Assembly: GCA_947624245.1 (NCBI GenBank)
Contig: CANQJL010000012.1
Coordinates: forward strand, 1-64,000
Direction: 5' to 3'
DNA from: an uncultured Acetatifactor sp.
GTDB lineage: Bacteria > Bacillota > Clostridia > Lachnospirales > Lachnospiraceae
Length of the DNA stretch: 64,000 bases
The position numbers and the translations under genes were made by a program. Below the pieces are notes generated by a model. It saw only the letters and a program-made list of their open reading frames with translations. It did no database searches and was not told the origin of the DNA. The stretch's first letter is position 1; the number at the start of each line of letters is the position of its first letter. This document shows, in pieces, positions 20,962-28,976 of this stretch.

Positions 20962-22110
20962 ATGGAAGAATTACGGGAACTGTTCCGGCAGGTGATGAAC
21001 GACAATTTGATACAGATCACCCTCAGCGGATCGACGGATCAAAACAGTGCGGAAAAGGCAAAGGTCCGCCCTGTTTTGATTGGGGACAAGCTGCTCTTCC
21101 AGGAGACGCTCTATCGGGGAACGCAGGTCTTCCACACGAATCTGGGCGGGGAGGACATGGCCGACCGGCTTGCGGGGTACATGGAAAAACTGTTCCGCCA
21201 GGCGCAGGCAAGGTGCGCCGGAGAAGACGTTACCGTGCTGGTCAGCAGGAAGGGGAAAGTGACCGTGAAGCGGAGGAAACAGAATGCTTCCGGTACGGCG
21301 GGCGCGGCAAATACCGCCCTTTCCCACGACCGCTCCAAACAATACATTTTGAAAGAGGGGGAACCCGTGGATTTTTTGGTGGACCTGGGCGTGCAGACTC
21401 CGGACGGCCGCGTCGTCAAGGCGCGGTACGATAAGTTCCGCCAGATCAACCGATATCTGGAATTTATCGAGGATATTTTGGATAAACTTCCGGAGAACAG
21501 GACGATCCGCATCATTGATTTCGGCTGCGGCAAATCCTATCTGACTTTTGCGATGTACTATTATCTCAAGATCATGCAGGGGCGTGATATTGCGGTGACG
21601 GGTCTGGACCTGAAGGAAGATGTGATCCGGCGATGCAATGCGCTGGCAGAGAAGCTGGGGTATGAGCGCCTGCATTTTGAGCAGGGAGATATCAGCAGCT
21701 TTCAGGGGGAGGAAAAGGTGGACATGGTAGTGTCCCTTCACGCCTGTGACAAAGCCACGGACTATGCCTTGGAAAAGGCTGTAAAATGGGGAGCGGAGGT
21801 CATTCTGGCGGTGCCCTGCTGTCAGCATGAGCTGAACGGCCAGATTCACTGCGATATCCTGCAGCCCGTCTTGAAGTACGGAGTGATCAGGGAGCGTATG
21901 GCCGCTCTGATCACGGACGCGCTGCGCGCCGACCTGCTGGAGGAGCACGGCTACAGCGTGCAGATACTGGAGTTCATTGACATGGAGCACACCCCCAAGA
22001 ACCTGATGATACGGGCGGTAAAGAGAAAAGGAATGCGTCCTAAGACATCTTCTGTCGAAACGGTGACGGAATTTCTGCAGGTCAATCCTGTGCTGAAGGA
22101 GCTGCTATGA
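20962..22110 (+). CDS. Class I SAM-dependent methyltransferase (Methyltransf_32-like)
   Basis: The 382-residue protein has an N-terminal accessory domain (about 1-130) and a Rossmann methyltransferase domain. Motif I appears as RIIDFGCGKSYLTFAMYYYL (about 175-195), motif II as VTGLDLKEDVI, and the later VVSLHACDKATDYALEKA and AVPCCQHELNGQI resemble PF13679-type enzymes. The substrate (RNA or protein) is unknown. A GTG at 20959 adjoins the ATG at 20962, and either may be used. Its stop overlaps the next gene's ATG by four bases, implying coupled expression with the 841-residue exported protein. Confidence 0.82.
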   Translation: MEELRELFRQVMNDNLIQITLSGSTDQNSAEKAKVRPVLIGDKLLFQETLYRGTQVFHTNLGGEDMADRLAGYMEKLFRQAQARCAGEDVTVLVSRKGKVTVKRRKQNASGTAGAANTALSHDRSKQYILKEGEPVDFLVDLGVQTPDGRVVKARYDKFRQINRYLEFIEDILDKLPENRTIRIIDFGCGKSYLTFAMYYYLKIMQGRDIAVTGLDLKEDVIRRCNALAEKLGYERLHFEQGDISSFQGEEKVDMVVSLHACDKATDYALEKAVKWGAEVILAVPCCQHELNGQIHCDILQPVLKYGVIRERMAALITDALRADLLEEHGYSVQILEFIDMEHTPKNLMIRAVKRKGMRPKTSSVETVTEFLQVNPVLKELL

Positions 22111-24632
22111 AAAAGAGCATAATAAAACTGCTGGTCTTTGCAGCCACCTTTCTGCTGGCGTTGATCGTGATCGGCAAAGTGATGAATCAGGGACATGACA
22201 ATCTGACCATGGAGATGTCGGAAGCCACCTTTCCGTTGGTGACCATGGAGATGGGCGGCATCGAGTATAATCAGCTCCACGGCTACAAGAATCCCATGGA
22301 GGAGGCCTTTCAGCGCGACACGGTGACGGTTCTGGGCGCCGGACGCGACACAGGATTTGTGGTGGATACCTTCGGCCGAAATGTGACGGGGATATCCATT
22401 CAGGTGCGAAGCGTTGACGGTTCGCGTCTTATCGAGGATACGCAGATCACGGACTACAGTACTGCGGGGGACCGCATACACGGCAATATCGAGCTGAAGG
22501 ATCTGATCGAGAAGGATACGGATTATTCTCTGGCCATTGTGCTGGAGCTGAACGGCAGCAGTCATATCTACTATTATACCAAGGTCGTCTGGAGCGAAGA
22601 GCTGAATCAGGAGGAAAAGCTGAACTTTGTGATGGATTTTCACCAGCGGCTCTATGACAGGGAAGCGGCCAAAGAGCTTGCCAAATATCTTGAGACGGAT
22701 TCCAAGCTGGAAGACAACAGCTCCTTTCACAAAGTGAATATTCACAGCAGCTTTCGCCAGATTACATGGGGCGACCTGAATGTGAAGGAGGAGGAGACGC
22801 CGGTGGTGCGGCTGACGGAGATCGCCAGTCAGACGGCCTCCGTACTGGTAGACTATGTGGTCTCTACCTCCGATCAGAACAGAAAGGTCTATTATAAGGT
22901 GCAGGAGCATTTTCGGGTCAGGTATACGCCGGACAGAATGTATCTGCTGAACTACGAGCGCACTATGACCCAGATTCCCGATACCGGGGAAATGTACGCC
23001 AACGACAAGATCCTCCTGGGGATCACCCAGTCCGAGATACCGATGATGGAGAGCGAGGACGGCAATACGGTCGTGTTCGTGGTGGCAAATCAATTGCTGA
23101 GCTATAACGCCACCTTCAACAAGCTTACCGTGATTTTCAGCTTCAGCGACGAACGGAACAGGGATTGGCGAACAATGTACGACCAGCATGCCATCAAGAT
23201 ATTGGATACGGACGAGGGCGGCAATGTACAGTTCGCCGTGTACGGCTATATGAACAGAGGGCGCCATGAGGGAGAAGTGGGAATCCAGCTGTATACCTAT
23301 AACAGTTCTCTGAATACAATAGAGGAATTGTTATATATTCCGAGCGATAAGACGTTTGCGGTGCTGGCGGCAGAGATGAACCGGCTCCTGTATCTGAGCA
23401 GGGACCGGAAGCTCTATCTGGAGATGGACAACACGGTCTACGAGATAGATCTGGCGCAGAGAGTGTGTGCGCCTCTGATAGAAAACGTTCAGGATGAGAG
23501 TATGCAGGTATCGGCCGCCCATAAGATCGTGGTATGGCCGGAGGGCAGCGATGTCTACCACAGCAGGGCGATGAACATTATGAATTTAAGTACAGGCACT
23601 CAGAATCTTGTGCGCGCCGGAAGTGATGAGGCCATCAAGCCTCTCGGATTTATGGAGGAAGACGTTATCTACGGGGTGGCAAAGCAGGAGGATATCCGTC
23701 AGGAGAACTCCGGCAGAATGTTCTTCCCCATGTACAAGGTGTGCATCTGCAATTCCGAGGGGGAGCTTTTGAAAGAGTACCGGCAGGATAACGTATATGT
23801 GACGGACTGCAGCGTGGAAGAGAACCAGATCACCCTGCAGCGTCTTGGCCGTGGGGAGACCGGTGAATTCACGGATATAGAAGAAGATCAGATCATGAAC
23901 AACACAGAGTCGTCCGTGGGGAAAAATGTGGTGGTGACAGCGGATATCGACGTGTATGAGCGATATGTACAGATTCAGACAAGGAGCGCCATTGACAGTA
24001 AAAATATTATGATCCTGAATCCCAAGGAAGTGGTTTTTGAGGGAGGCAGAGAGCTCCGGCTGCCTCAGAAGGAAGGCGGAGGACGCTATTATGTCTATGG
24101 TCCTTACGGAGTGGACGGAATTTACACTTCCCCTGCCATGGCAGTGAACACCGCTTATGATATAGCGGGGGTAGTGGTAGACGACCGCGGCGAATGCATT
24201 TGGCTGCGGGGCAACAGAGCAGCCAGAAGACAGATCGGTTCCATCAGAGAAACGACGGCCCAGGAGGGAGAGAGCGGTCTGGCGATCTGTCTGGATACCA
24301 TATTTACTTACGAAGGTATGGTGAGAAATTCGGAATATCTTCTCGAGCAGGGCCAGTCGGTCCTGGAGATTCTGGAGGATAATCTGGAGGACGCACAGGT
24401 TCTGGATCTGACAGGGTGCAGTATGGACGCCGTGCTGTATTATGTCGATAAAAATGTTCCCGTTCTGGTATTGACACAGGATTCGGGAGCCGTGCTGCTC
24501 GTGGGATTTGACGAGTACAATGCCATAATATTTGATCCGATCTCGGGACAGATCTATAAAAAGGGATTGAACGACTCGGGACAATGGTTCGCGGAGAACG
24601 GAAACATTTTTATCACCTATGTAAAGCAATAG
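22107..24632 (+). CDS. Large exported protein of unknown function with C39-peptidase-like C-terminus
   Basis: The 841-residue protein has a membrane anchor or signal (residues 5-25, IIKLLVFAATFLLALIVIG). A beta-rich N-terminal region follows, then a central part (about 330-700) with repeated strand patterns suggesting a beta-propeller. The last 110 residues resemble a papain-like C39 fold: GCSMDAVLYYVDKNVPVLVL, then GAVLLVGFDEYNAIIFDP. A Cys sits at 771, but the usual catalytic His before the VGF strand is absent (SGAVLLVGF), so this domain is probably inactive or a binding module. I do not recognise a named family. The gene is translationally coupled to the methyltransferase and converges on queT with nine bases between stops. 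Confidence 0.7.
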   Translation: MKKSIIKLLVFAATFLLALIVIGKVMNQGHDNLTMEMSEATFPLVTMEMGGIEYNQLHGYKNPMEEAFQRDTVTVLGAGRDTGFVVDTFGRNVTGISIQVRSVDGSRLIEDTQITDYSTAGDRIHGNIELKDLIEKDTDYSLAIVLELNGSSHIYYYTKVVWSEELNQEEKLNFVMDFHQRLYDREAAKELAKYLETDSKLEDNSSFHKVNIHSSFRQITWGDLNVKEEETPVVRLTEIASQTASVLVDYVVSTSDQNRKVYYKVQEHFRVRYTPDRMYLLNYERTMTQIPDTGEMYANDKILLGITQSEIPMMESEDGNTVVFVVANQLLSYNATFNKLTVIFSFSDERNRDWRTMYDQHAIKILDTDEGGNVQFAVYGYMNRGRHEGEVGIQLYTYNSSLNTIEELLYIPSDKTFAVLAAEMNRLLYLSRDRKLYLEMDNTVYEIDLAQRVCAPLIENVQDESMQVSAAHKIVVWPEGSDVYHSRAMNIMNLSTGTQNLVRAGSDEAIKPLGFMEEDVIYGVAKQEDIRQENSGRMFFPMYKVCICNSEGELLKEYRQDNVYVTDCSVEENQITLQRLGRGETGEFTDIEEDQIMNNTESSVGKNVVVTADIDVYERYVQIQTRSAIDSKNIMILNPKEVVFEGGRELRLPQKEGGGRYYVYGPYGVDGIYTSPAMAVNTAYDIAGVVVDDRGECIWLRGNRAARRQIGSIRETTAQEGESGLAICLDTIFTYEGMVRNSEYLLEQGQSVLEILEDNLEDAQVLDLTGCSMDAVLYYVDKNVPVLVLTQDSGAVLLVGFDEYNAIIFDPISGQIYKKGLNDSGQWFAENGNIFITYVKQ

Positions 24633-24641
24633 GGCGCAGTT

Positions 24642-25181
24642 TTACGATGGCTGATTTGGGAAAATATGGCGGCGATACCGCATCAGTACCTGTAAAAGCA
24701 GCAGTCCCAATATACCGCAGGAAATGACTTCGCCGATTCCGACCGTCAGCATGAAGTAAGGAATCGTCCCTTCCAGCTGATAGACATAGGCAAGCACAAA
24801 GGGAACGATCAATGTGTTGGCCGCGATGGGAGGAAGGGGTGCCAGCCATTTCTGCCAGGGCTTTATGTGCTTTTCGGTTCCGTCTCCGCCTTTTGCGGGA
24901 CGGCTGAGAAGATAAGTGCCGACTGCTCCCAGCAGAGTGGCAAGACTGCCGAACAATATATCCCAGGGAGCGCAGCCGGTCAATAAATTGGCGAGAAAAC
25001 AGCCCACAAAGAGACCGGGTATGGCAGCAGGGGTGAAAAAGGGAAGGATCGTGAGCGCTTCCGAGAAACGCACCTGAATGGGAGAACTGGCCAGCCCAAG
25101 AGAGGCCGCCACCCAGGTAAGAACAACATAAAGAGCAGCGATGACCGCTGCATGGGCGAGGTAACGTACTTTTTGATTCAT
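24642..25181 (-). CDS. queT: QueT family transporter (queuosine precursor ECF substrate-binding subunit)
   Basis: The 179-residue protein has about five membrane segments and the QueT hallmark stretches RFSEALTILPFFTPAAIPGL, FVGCFLANLLTG and WDILFGSLATLLGAVGTYLL. QueT is the S component of an energy-coupling-factor transporter thought to import preQ1 or a related queuosine precursor. The ATG at 25181 is preferred to the TTG at 25187 because AAAGGAG lies eight bases before the ATG. A preQ1-like riboswitch directly overlaps this ribosome site, which supports the assignment. The ECF energising genes are not in the window. Confidence 0.87.
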   Translation of the reverse strand: MNQKVRYLAHAAVIAALYVVLTWVAASLGLASSPIQVRFSEALTILPFFTPAAIPGLFVGCFLANLLTGCAPWDILFGSLATLLGAVGTYLLSRPAKGGDGTEKHIKPWQKWLAPLPPIAANTLIVPFVLAYVYQLEGTIPYFMLTVGIGEVISCGILGLLLLQVLMRYRRHIFPNQPS

Positions 25182-25189
25182 ATTCAATT

Positions 25190-25249
25190 CTCCTTTAGTT
25201 TTGTTTTAGGTGAGGAAGGTCTCGAACTCACCGTTCCGGCTTCCGGAAC
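25190..25249 (-). promoter_or_regulatory. Candidate preQ1 riboswitch (class I-like pseudoknot) in the queT leader
   Basis: On the minus strand the leader reads: hairpin GTTCCGG-aag-CCGGAAC (25249 to 25233), then a stem GGTGAG/CTCACC (25232-25227 with 25214-25209). A 12-base loop contains CCTTC, and an A-rich tail (TAAAACAAAACTA) leads into the ribosome site AAAGGAG. The loop CCTT can pair with AAGG of the ribosome site (25195-25192), giving an H-type pseudoknot with an A-rich third loop. This is the preQ1-I topology, with the Shine-Dalgarno sequence inside helix 2. The downstream gene is queT. The class is uncertain, and the extra 5' hairpin is not part of the minimal class I aptamer. Confidence 0.6.
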
Positions 25250-25260
25250 ATAGCCCCATC

Positions 25261-25289
25261 AGTGTAACATACAAAATATAAAATTGCAA
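25261..25289 (-). promoter_or_regulatory. Predicted queT promoter
   Basis: On the minus strand TTGCAA (25289-25284), 17-base spacer, TACACT (25266-25261). Transcription would begin near 25254, a few bases before the hairpin and riboswitch candidate. Confidence 0.55.
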
Positions 25290-25295
25290 GGGAAA

Positions 25296-25321
25296 GGCTG
25301 CCGTGGAACACCACGGCAGCC
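25296..25321 (-). terminator. Hairpin terminator after the PRPP synthetase gene
   Basis: GGCTGCCGTGG and CCACGGCAGCC form a perfect 11-bp stem with a four-base loop, 15 bases after the stop. On the minus strand it is followed by TTTCCCTT, a weak T-run that overlaps the queT -35 region. Confidence 0.65.
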
Positions 25322-25336
25322 CGAAGTCAATAGGTC

Positions 25337-26521
25337 CTACAATTCACCCTTTTTATATTTGGCTACGATACTCTGTATCCTCTCATTGGGGTTCAGCAGG
25401 TCGCTGATGGAGGAATCGTGGTTCAGGGTATCGATAATGTAGGCAATGTATTTGCTCATGTCACAGTTGATGTACCACTCCCGTTCCAGAAGCTCAGGTG
25501 GCTGATAGATCAGGTTCGTGGTCAGGACTCTGTCGATAATGCCGTTGGAATAGGCCTTGTCGAACTTGTCCAATCCGTTGGTGAAGAGCCCGAAGGTGGA
25601 GAAAGCAAAGACCCGATTGGCCTTGCGTTCCTTCAGCAATGCGGCGACCTCCAGCATACTTTCTCCGGAAGAGATCATATCGTCTATGATGATCATGTCC
25701 TTTCCTTCCACGCTGGTACCCAAAAATTCATGAGCGACAATGGGATTGCGGCCGTTTTCGATCCGCGTATAGTCGCGCCGCTTGTAGAACATGCCCATAT
25801 CCAGTCCCAGGACATTGGCAATGTAAATGGCACGGCTCATGCCGCCTTCGTCGGGGCTGATCACCATCATATGATTCGAGTCGATCTGAAGATCGCTTAC
25901 GTTCTGCAGCAGCCCCTTGATGAACTGGTAGGCAGGCTGCACCGTCTCGAAGCCGTGCAGGGGAATCGCATTCTGCACACGCGGGTCGTGCGCATCGAAA
26001 GTGATGATATTGTCTACGCCCATCTGTACCAGCTCCTGCAGTGCAATGGCACAGTCCAGAGACTCGCGGGCCGTTCTCTTATGCTGCCTGCTCTCGTAGA
26101 GGTATGGCATGATGACGGTAATGCGGCGGGCCTTTCCGCCCAGAGCCGAAATAATGCGCTTGAGATCCTGATAGTGGTCGTCCGGAGACATGTGGTTCTC
26201 ATGTCCGCAGAGGGAATAGGTCATGGAATAGTTGCAGACGTCCACCAGCAGATATAAGTCGTTGCCACGGACGGATTCCGTGACCATTCCCTTTGCCTCA
26301 CCGGAACCGAAGCGGGGAACCTGTGCGCTGATAAGATAAGAGTCGCGCTGGTAGCCTGAAAAGGCCAGAGAGTCCTTGTGCTCGCTCTCGCGCTCGGCGC
26401 GCCATTTTACCAGATACTTGTCAACTTTTTCGCCGAGGGCCTGACAGCCCTTCAGCGGTATGATGCCCAGAGAACCCACGGGAATGGTCTCAAGATTTCT
26501 CTTTTCTTCGCGGTTGCCCAT
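25337..26521 (-). CDS. Ribose-phosphate pyrophosphokinase (divergent long form)
   Basis: The 394-residue PRPP synthetase-like protein contains the flexible catalytic loop region (ITVIMPYLYESRQHKRTARE), ITFDAHDPRVQN for the metal/ATP site, and the phosphoribosyltransferase PRPP motif MIIIDDMISSGESM. It makes PRPP from ribose 5-phosphate and ATP. It is longer than the usual ~315-residue enzyme and has an N-terminal extension of about 60 residues, as in a clostridial subgroup. HKRTARE has a Lys and Arg at the expected catalytic positions, so it is probably active. It is the last gene of a dnaD-dnaI-prs group before the terminator. Confidence 0.82.
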   Translation of the reverse strand: MGNREEKRNLETIPVGSLGIIPLKGCQALGEKVDKYLVKWRAERESEHKDSLAFSGYQRDSYLISAQVPRFGSGEAKGMVTESVRGNDLYLLVDVCNYSMTYSLCGHENHMSPDDHYQDLKRIISALGGKARRITVIMPYLYESRQHKRTARESLDCAIALQELVQMGVDNIITFDAHDPRVQNAIPLHGFETVQPAYQFIKGLLQNVSDLQIDSNHMMVISPDEGGMSRAIYIANVLGLDMGMFYKRRDYTRIENGRNPIVAHEFLGTSVEGKDMIIIDDMISSGESMLEVAALLKERKANRVFAFSTFGLFTNGLDKFDKAYSNGIIDRVLTTNLIYQPPELLEREWYINCDMSKYIAYIIDTLNHDSSISDLLNPNERIQSIVAKYKKGEL

Positions 26522-26539
26522 TCAAATACATTTCCTTTC

Positions 26540-27553
26540 CTATATACTGCTGTGTTGATGCTGCTGTGCGGCGGTATTGGACATACGCTTTTTGAGAATG
26601 CGTATATCCGGACCGGTCAGCTTACACAGACTGAAATTGCTGGTGATCCTTGAAAAAATTCTGTCGGAATAGCGGTCTCTCAGCTCTTCTAGGCTCAAAT
26701 TGGTAGAGATGACAGTGGACTTTTTGCGCAGTCCCCGTTCATTCAGGCAGGAAAACAACTGTGAAGTCACAAAGCTGTTGGTGAGCTCCGTGCCCAGGTC
26801 GTCGATAATGAGCAGGTCGCAGCCATACAGGTCCTCGTAAAAATCCCGAAGCGCTTCCTTTGCACCGGAGTCAAAGGAGTAACCGGCCAGCCGCTCAAAC
26901 ATTCCGGAAGCGCTGAAATAGATCACGGAATAGCCGGCCTGCAGCAGCTCCTGCGCGATGCAGCCGGACAAAAAGCTCTTGCCGGTTCCCACGGTGCCGT
27001 AAAAAAAGAGATTGTCGCCGCTTTCCTTGAAATTTTGTACAAATTCTCTGCTAAGCGCCACGGCAGCCTTGAAGTGCTGCAGATCCTCTCCCTGATAATA
27101 ATCGTAGGAGAGAGTGGAAAAGTTCTCCTTCAGGATCATATCCTGAATGTTCGACTGCGCATAGCGGACGGAAAGCTCCTGCTTGCGGAAACAGCGGCAT
27201 TTCTCCTTCAGGCCTTCGGCGTTCGTGATGTAGCCGGTATCCTGACAGTGCTCACAGGTGTAGATCGGTTCCAGGTAGTCTGCCGGAAAACCGTTTGCCG
27301 CCAAAAGATCGCTGCGCTGCCGGGCAATGTCGGCTAATTCGCGCTTGAGCCGTTCCGAAGCGGTATCGTCCCCTGAAAGCATCAGCTTTGCCGCCGATAC
27401 GGAGAGGCCGCTCACGGACTCGTCCAATTCCCGATAGCCGGGAATCGTGTCGTAAATCTGCTTCGTGCGGGCCTCCAGAATGTGACGGTTGTAATCTCTG
27501 GTCCTCTCATATCCCTTTATAATTGACTCGAACTGGGAGCTGCTCAATGCCAC
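26540..27553 (-). CDS. DnaI/DnaC-type helicase loader ATPase
   Basis: The 337-residue protein starts at a GTG (27553) with AAAGGAG seven bases upstream. It has a helical N-terminal region, a zinc-binding cluster CEHCQDTGYI...CRC (about 98-119) and an AAA+ domain. The AAA+ domain shows Walker A GTVGTGKSFLSG (about 187-198), Walker B DLLIIDDLGTE (about 247-257) and sensor STNLSLEEL. DnaI loads the replicative helicase at origins and restart forks. It lies 22 bases downstream of a DnaD-domain gene, its functional partner in Gram-positive primosomes. Confidence 0.88.
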   Translation of the reverse strand: MALSSSQFESIIKGYERTRDYNRHILEARTKQIYDTIPGYRELDESVSGLSVSAAKLMLSGDDTASERLKRELADIARQRSDLLAANGFPADYLEPIYTCEHCQDTGYITNAEGLKEKCRCFRKQELSVRYAQSNIQDMILKENFSTLSYDYYQGEDLQHFKAAVALSREFVQNFKESGDNLFFYGTVGTGKSFLSGCIAQELLQAGYSVIYFSASGMFERLAGYSFDSGAKEALRDFYEDLYGCDLLIIDDLGTELTNSFVTSQLFSCLNERGLRKKSTVISTNLSLEELRDRYSDRIFSRITSNFSLCKLTGPDIRILKKRMSNTAAQQHQHSSI

Positions 27554-27575
27554 GCCGCTTCTCCTTTAAGATTTA

Positions 27576-28682
27576 TTAGTTGCTCCGAAGCTCCTGCTCC
27601 AGAGCGTTGAAGTCATATTTGTTCTGTGTGAACTGATTGAAACGGTTGCCGGAGACCTTGGAAGCAGTTCCGGCCGATGCTTTTCTGTGCTGCTGGTACA
27701 GCTCGTCAATCTTGCGAATATCGGATTTATGCCGAACATTCTGCTCGCTCCAGCTGCGGAGGATTCCCTCGGCGTACTCGAAACGATGTCTGTCGGTAGC
27801 CATTACCGTGCGCTGGCAGGCCTCGAAAATAATATCCACAGTAAAGCCGTATTCCTTCAGCCAGCGGTTGATATACTCCAATTCCTTGGCGGTGGGCGAT
27901 CCGCTCTTGCCCAGCTCGTTCATAATGGCGTATACGTTCTTGTCGTAGCGGGAGGCCGCACGCTGTGCCTGCTTGGGCGTGGTAATACCTTCTTCGGCCC
28001 AGTTCACGGCAACTCTCTCTATGTATTTGAAATCTTTTTTGCCTCGATCCACACAGTATTGCAGCAGATAATCGATCAGGTCGTCGGAAAAATGCAGCAC
28101 ATCTGTAAAGTATAGGATCGTCTTCATCTCGGAAGGCGTCAAGGGCTTTCCGATGTAGGACTCCGCGATGAAAAGAAGCTGCGCGGTGTCCTGCCGATTC
28201 TTAAATTCCCGAAGCTGGTCGGCCGAGTAGATCGGCTTTTCAAAGGAGACGGCGCTGTCCTCCGGTACTGCAGCGGGCAGAGCGGTAATGGAGGCGTTGA
28301 CGGGCTTCTCATACATTTGTATCGGCTCTGCCGATGCGGGCAGAGGAACAAAAGAAGTGACCGAACCTGCGCTGCCGCGTCCCGTGCTGTCGGGATCGCG
28401 CATATGAATGCCCACCAGACTCTTGTTCTCGTCAAAATCCAGATCTAACAGCCGGTGCTTTTCCCAATATTTTAAAGCGCGAATAATATCCTTCTCCGTG
28501 TGATTGAACTTGTCGGCAATATCTGACACACTGGTAGCCTGATGCGCGTTCATCATGCGGAGCAGATAAAGGTAGACTTTAAGCTGCGCATCGTTGGCTT
28601 CCTTCATATATTCATCAATAAAGAGATTGGGGACAACGGTGGAATCTACGGATTCGTCCGTATAGATCGTCAAACGTGCCAT
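27576..28682 (-). CDS. DnaD domain primosome protein
   Basis: The 368-residue protein begins with a winged-helix DnaD N-terminal domain (NLFIDEYMKEANDAQLKVYL, NHTEKDIIRALKYWEKHRLL). It then contains two DnaD/DnaB-type C-terminal repeats (about 160-235 with KPLTPSEMKTILYFTDVLHF; about 250-320 with KELEYINRWLKEYGFTVDII). Such proteins remodel origin or fork DNA and recruit the DnaI-helicase complex. The adjacent helicase loader and the DnaA-box-like cluster just upstream fit a replication-initiation role. The ATG at 28682 follows AGAGGGAAG. Confidence 0.85.
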   Translation of the reverse strand: MARLTIYTDESVDSTVVPNLFIDEYMKEANDAQLKVYLYLLRMMNAHQATSVSDIADKFNHTEKDIIRALKYWEKHRLLDLDFDENKSLVGIHMRDPDSTGRGSAGSVTSFVPLPASAEPIQMYEKPVNASITALPAAVPEDSAVSFEKPIYSADQLREFKNRQDTAQLLFIAESYIGKPLTPSEMKTILYFTDVLHFSDDLIDYLLQYCVDRGKKDFKYIERVAVNWAEEGITTPKQAQRAASRYDKNVYAIMNELGKSGSPTAKELEYINRWLKEYGFTVDIIFEACQRTVMATDRHRFEYAEGILRSWSEQNVRHKSDIRKIDELYQQHRKASAGTASKVSGNRFNQFTQNKYDFNALEQELRSN

Positions 28683-28807
28683 TGGCTACACTTCCCTCTT
28701 CATAATCTGCAAGCGGAACTCACAGTAGTCAAAGTATAGCATAAGGGTTTTGAAAAGGAAATAGTCAAATTTCCCAAAGCCTGCAGCCTCCTCAAAATCC
28801 GGAAAAA

Positions 28808-28976
28808 TGTGGAAAATGTGGAAAATGTGGACAATCCGTCAGCGCCAAAAGGGAAGACTGTTAAATCCATACTGTGACCCCATTCCTTTTCTATTAAATA
28901 TCCACAGTTATAAAATAAAATATCCACAGGCGAAAAGCGAAGAATCCTGCAGGTCGCTTGTGGATAATGTGGACAA
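28808..28976. repeat. Cluster of seven DnaA-box-like 9-mers
   Basis: Between murC and the DnaD gene: TGTGGAAAA (28808-28816), TGTGGAAAA (28817-28825) and TGTGGACAA (28826-28834) in direct 9-bp tandem; ATATCCACA at 28898-28906 and 28920-28928 in the opposite orientation; and TGTGGATAA (28959-28967), the exact complement of the consensus DnaA box TTATCCACA, directly followed by TGTGGACAA (28968-28976), which abuts the murC stop. The other six differ from the consensus by one base. The intervening DNA is AT-rich. Confidence 0.75.

Noticed and set aside
25191-25250. tRNA-like arm in the queT leader (GAGTTCGAGACC)
   Set aside because: The TTCGA loop lacks a matching five-base T stem, there is no acceptor stem or anticodon arm, and the downstream queT gene and A-rich tail fit a riboswitch better.
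28808-28834. Short tandem repeats considered as a CRISPR array
   Set aside because: The units are 9 bp, directly abutting and without spacers, and match DnaA boxes; no cas genes are nearby.
28808-28976. DnaA-box cluster as the chromosomal origin
   Set aside because: dnaA, dnaN and rpmH are absent, and neighbouring genes (murC, dnaD, dnaI, prs) are not the usual origin context. A regulatory or secondary site is more likely.
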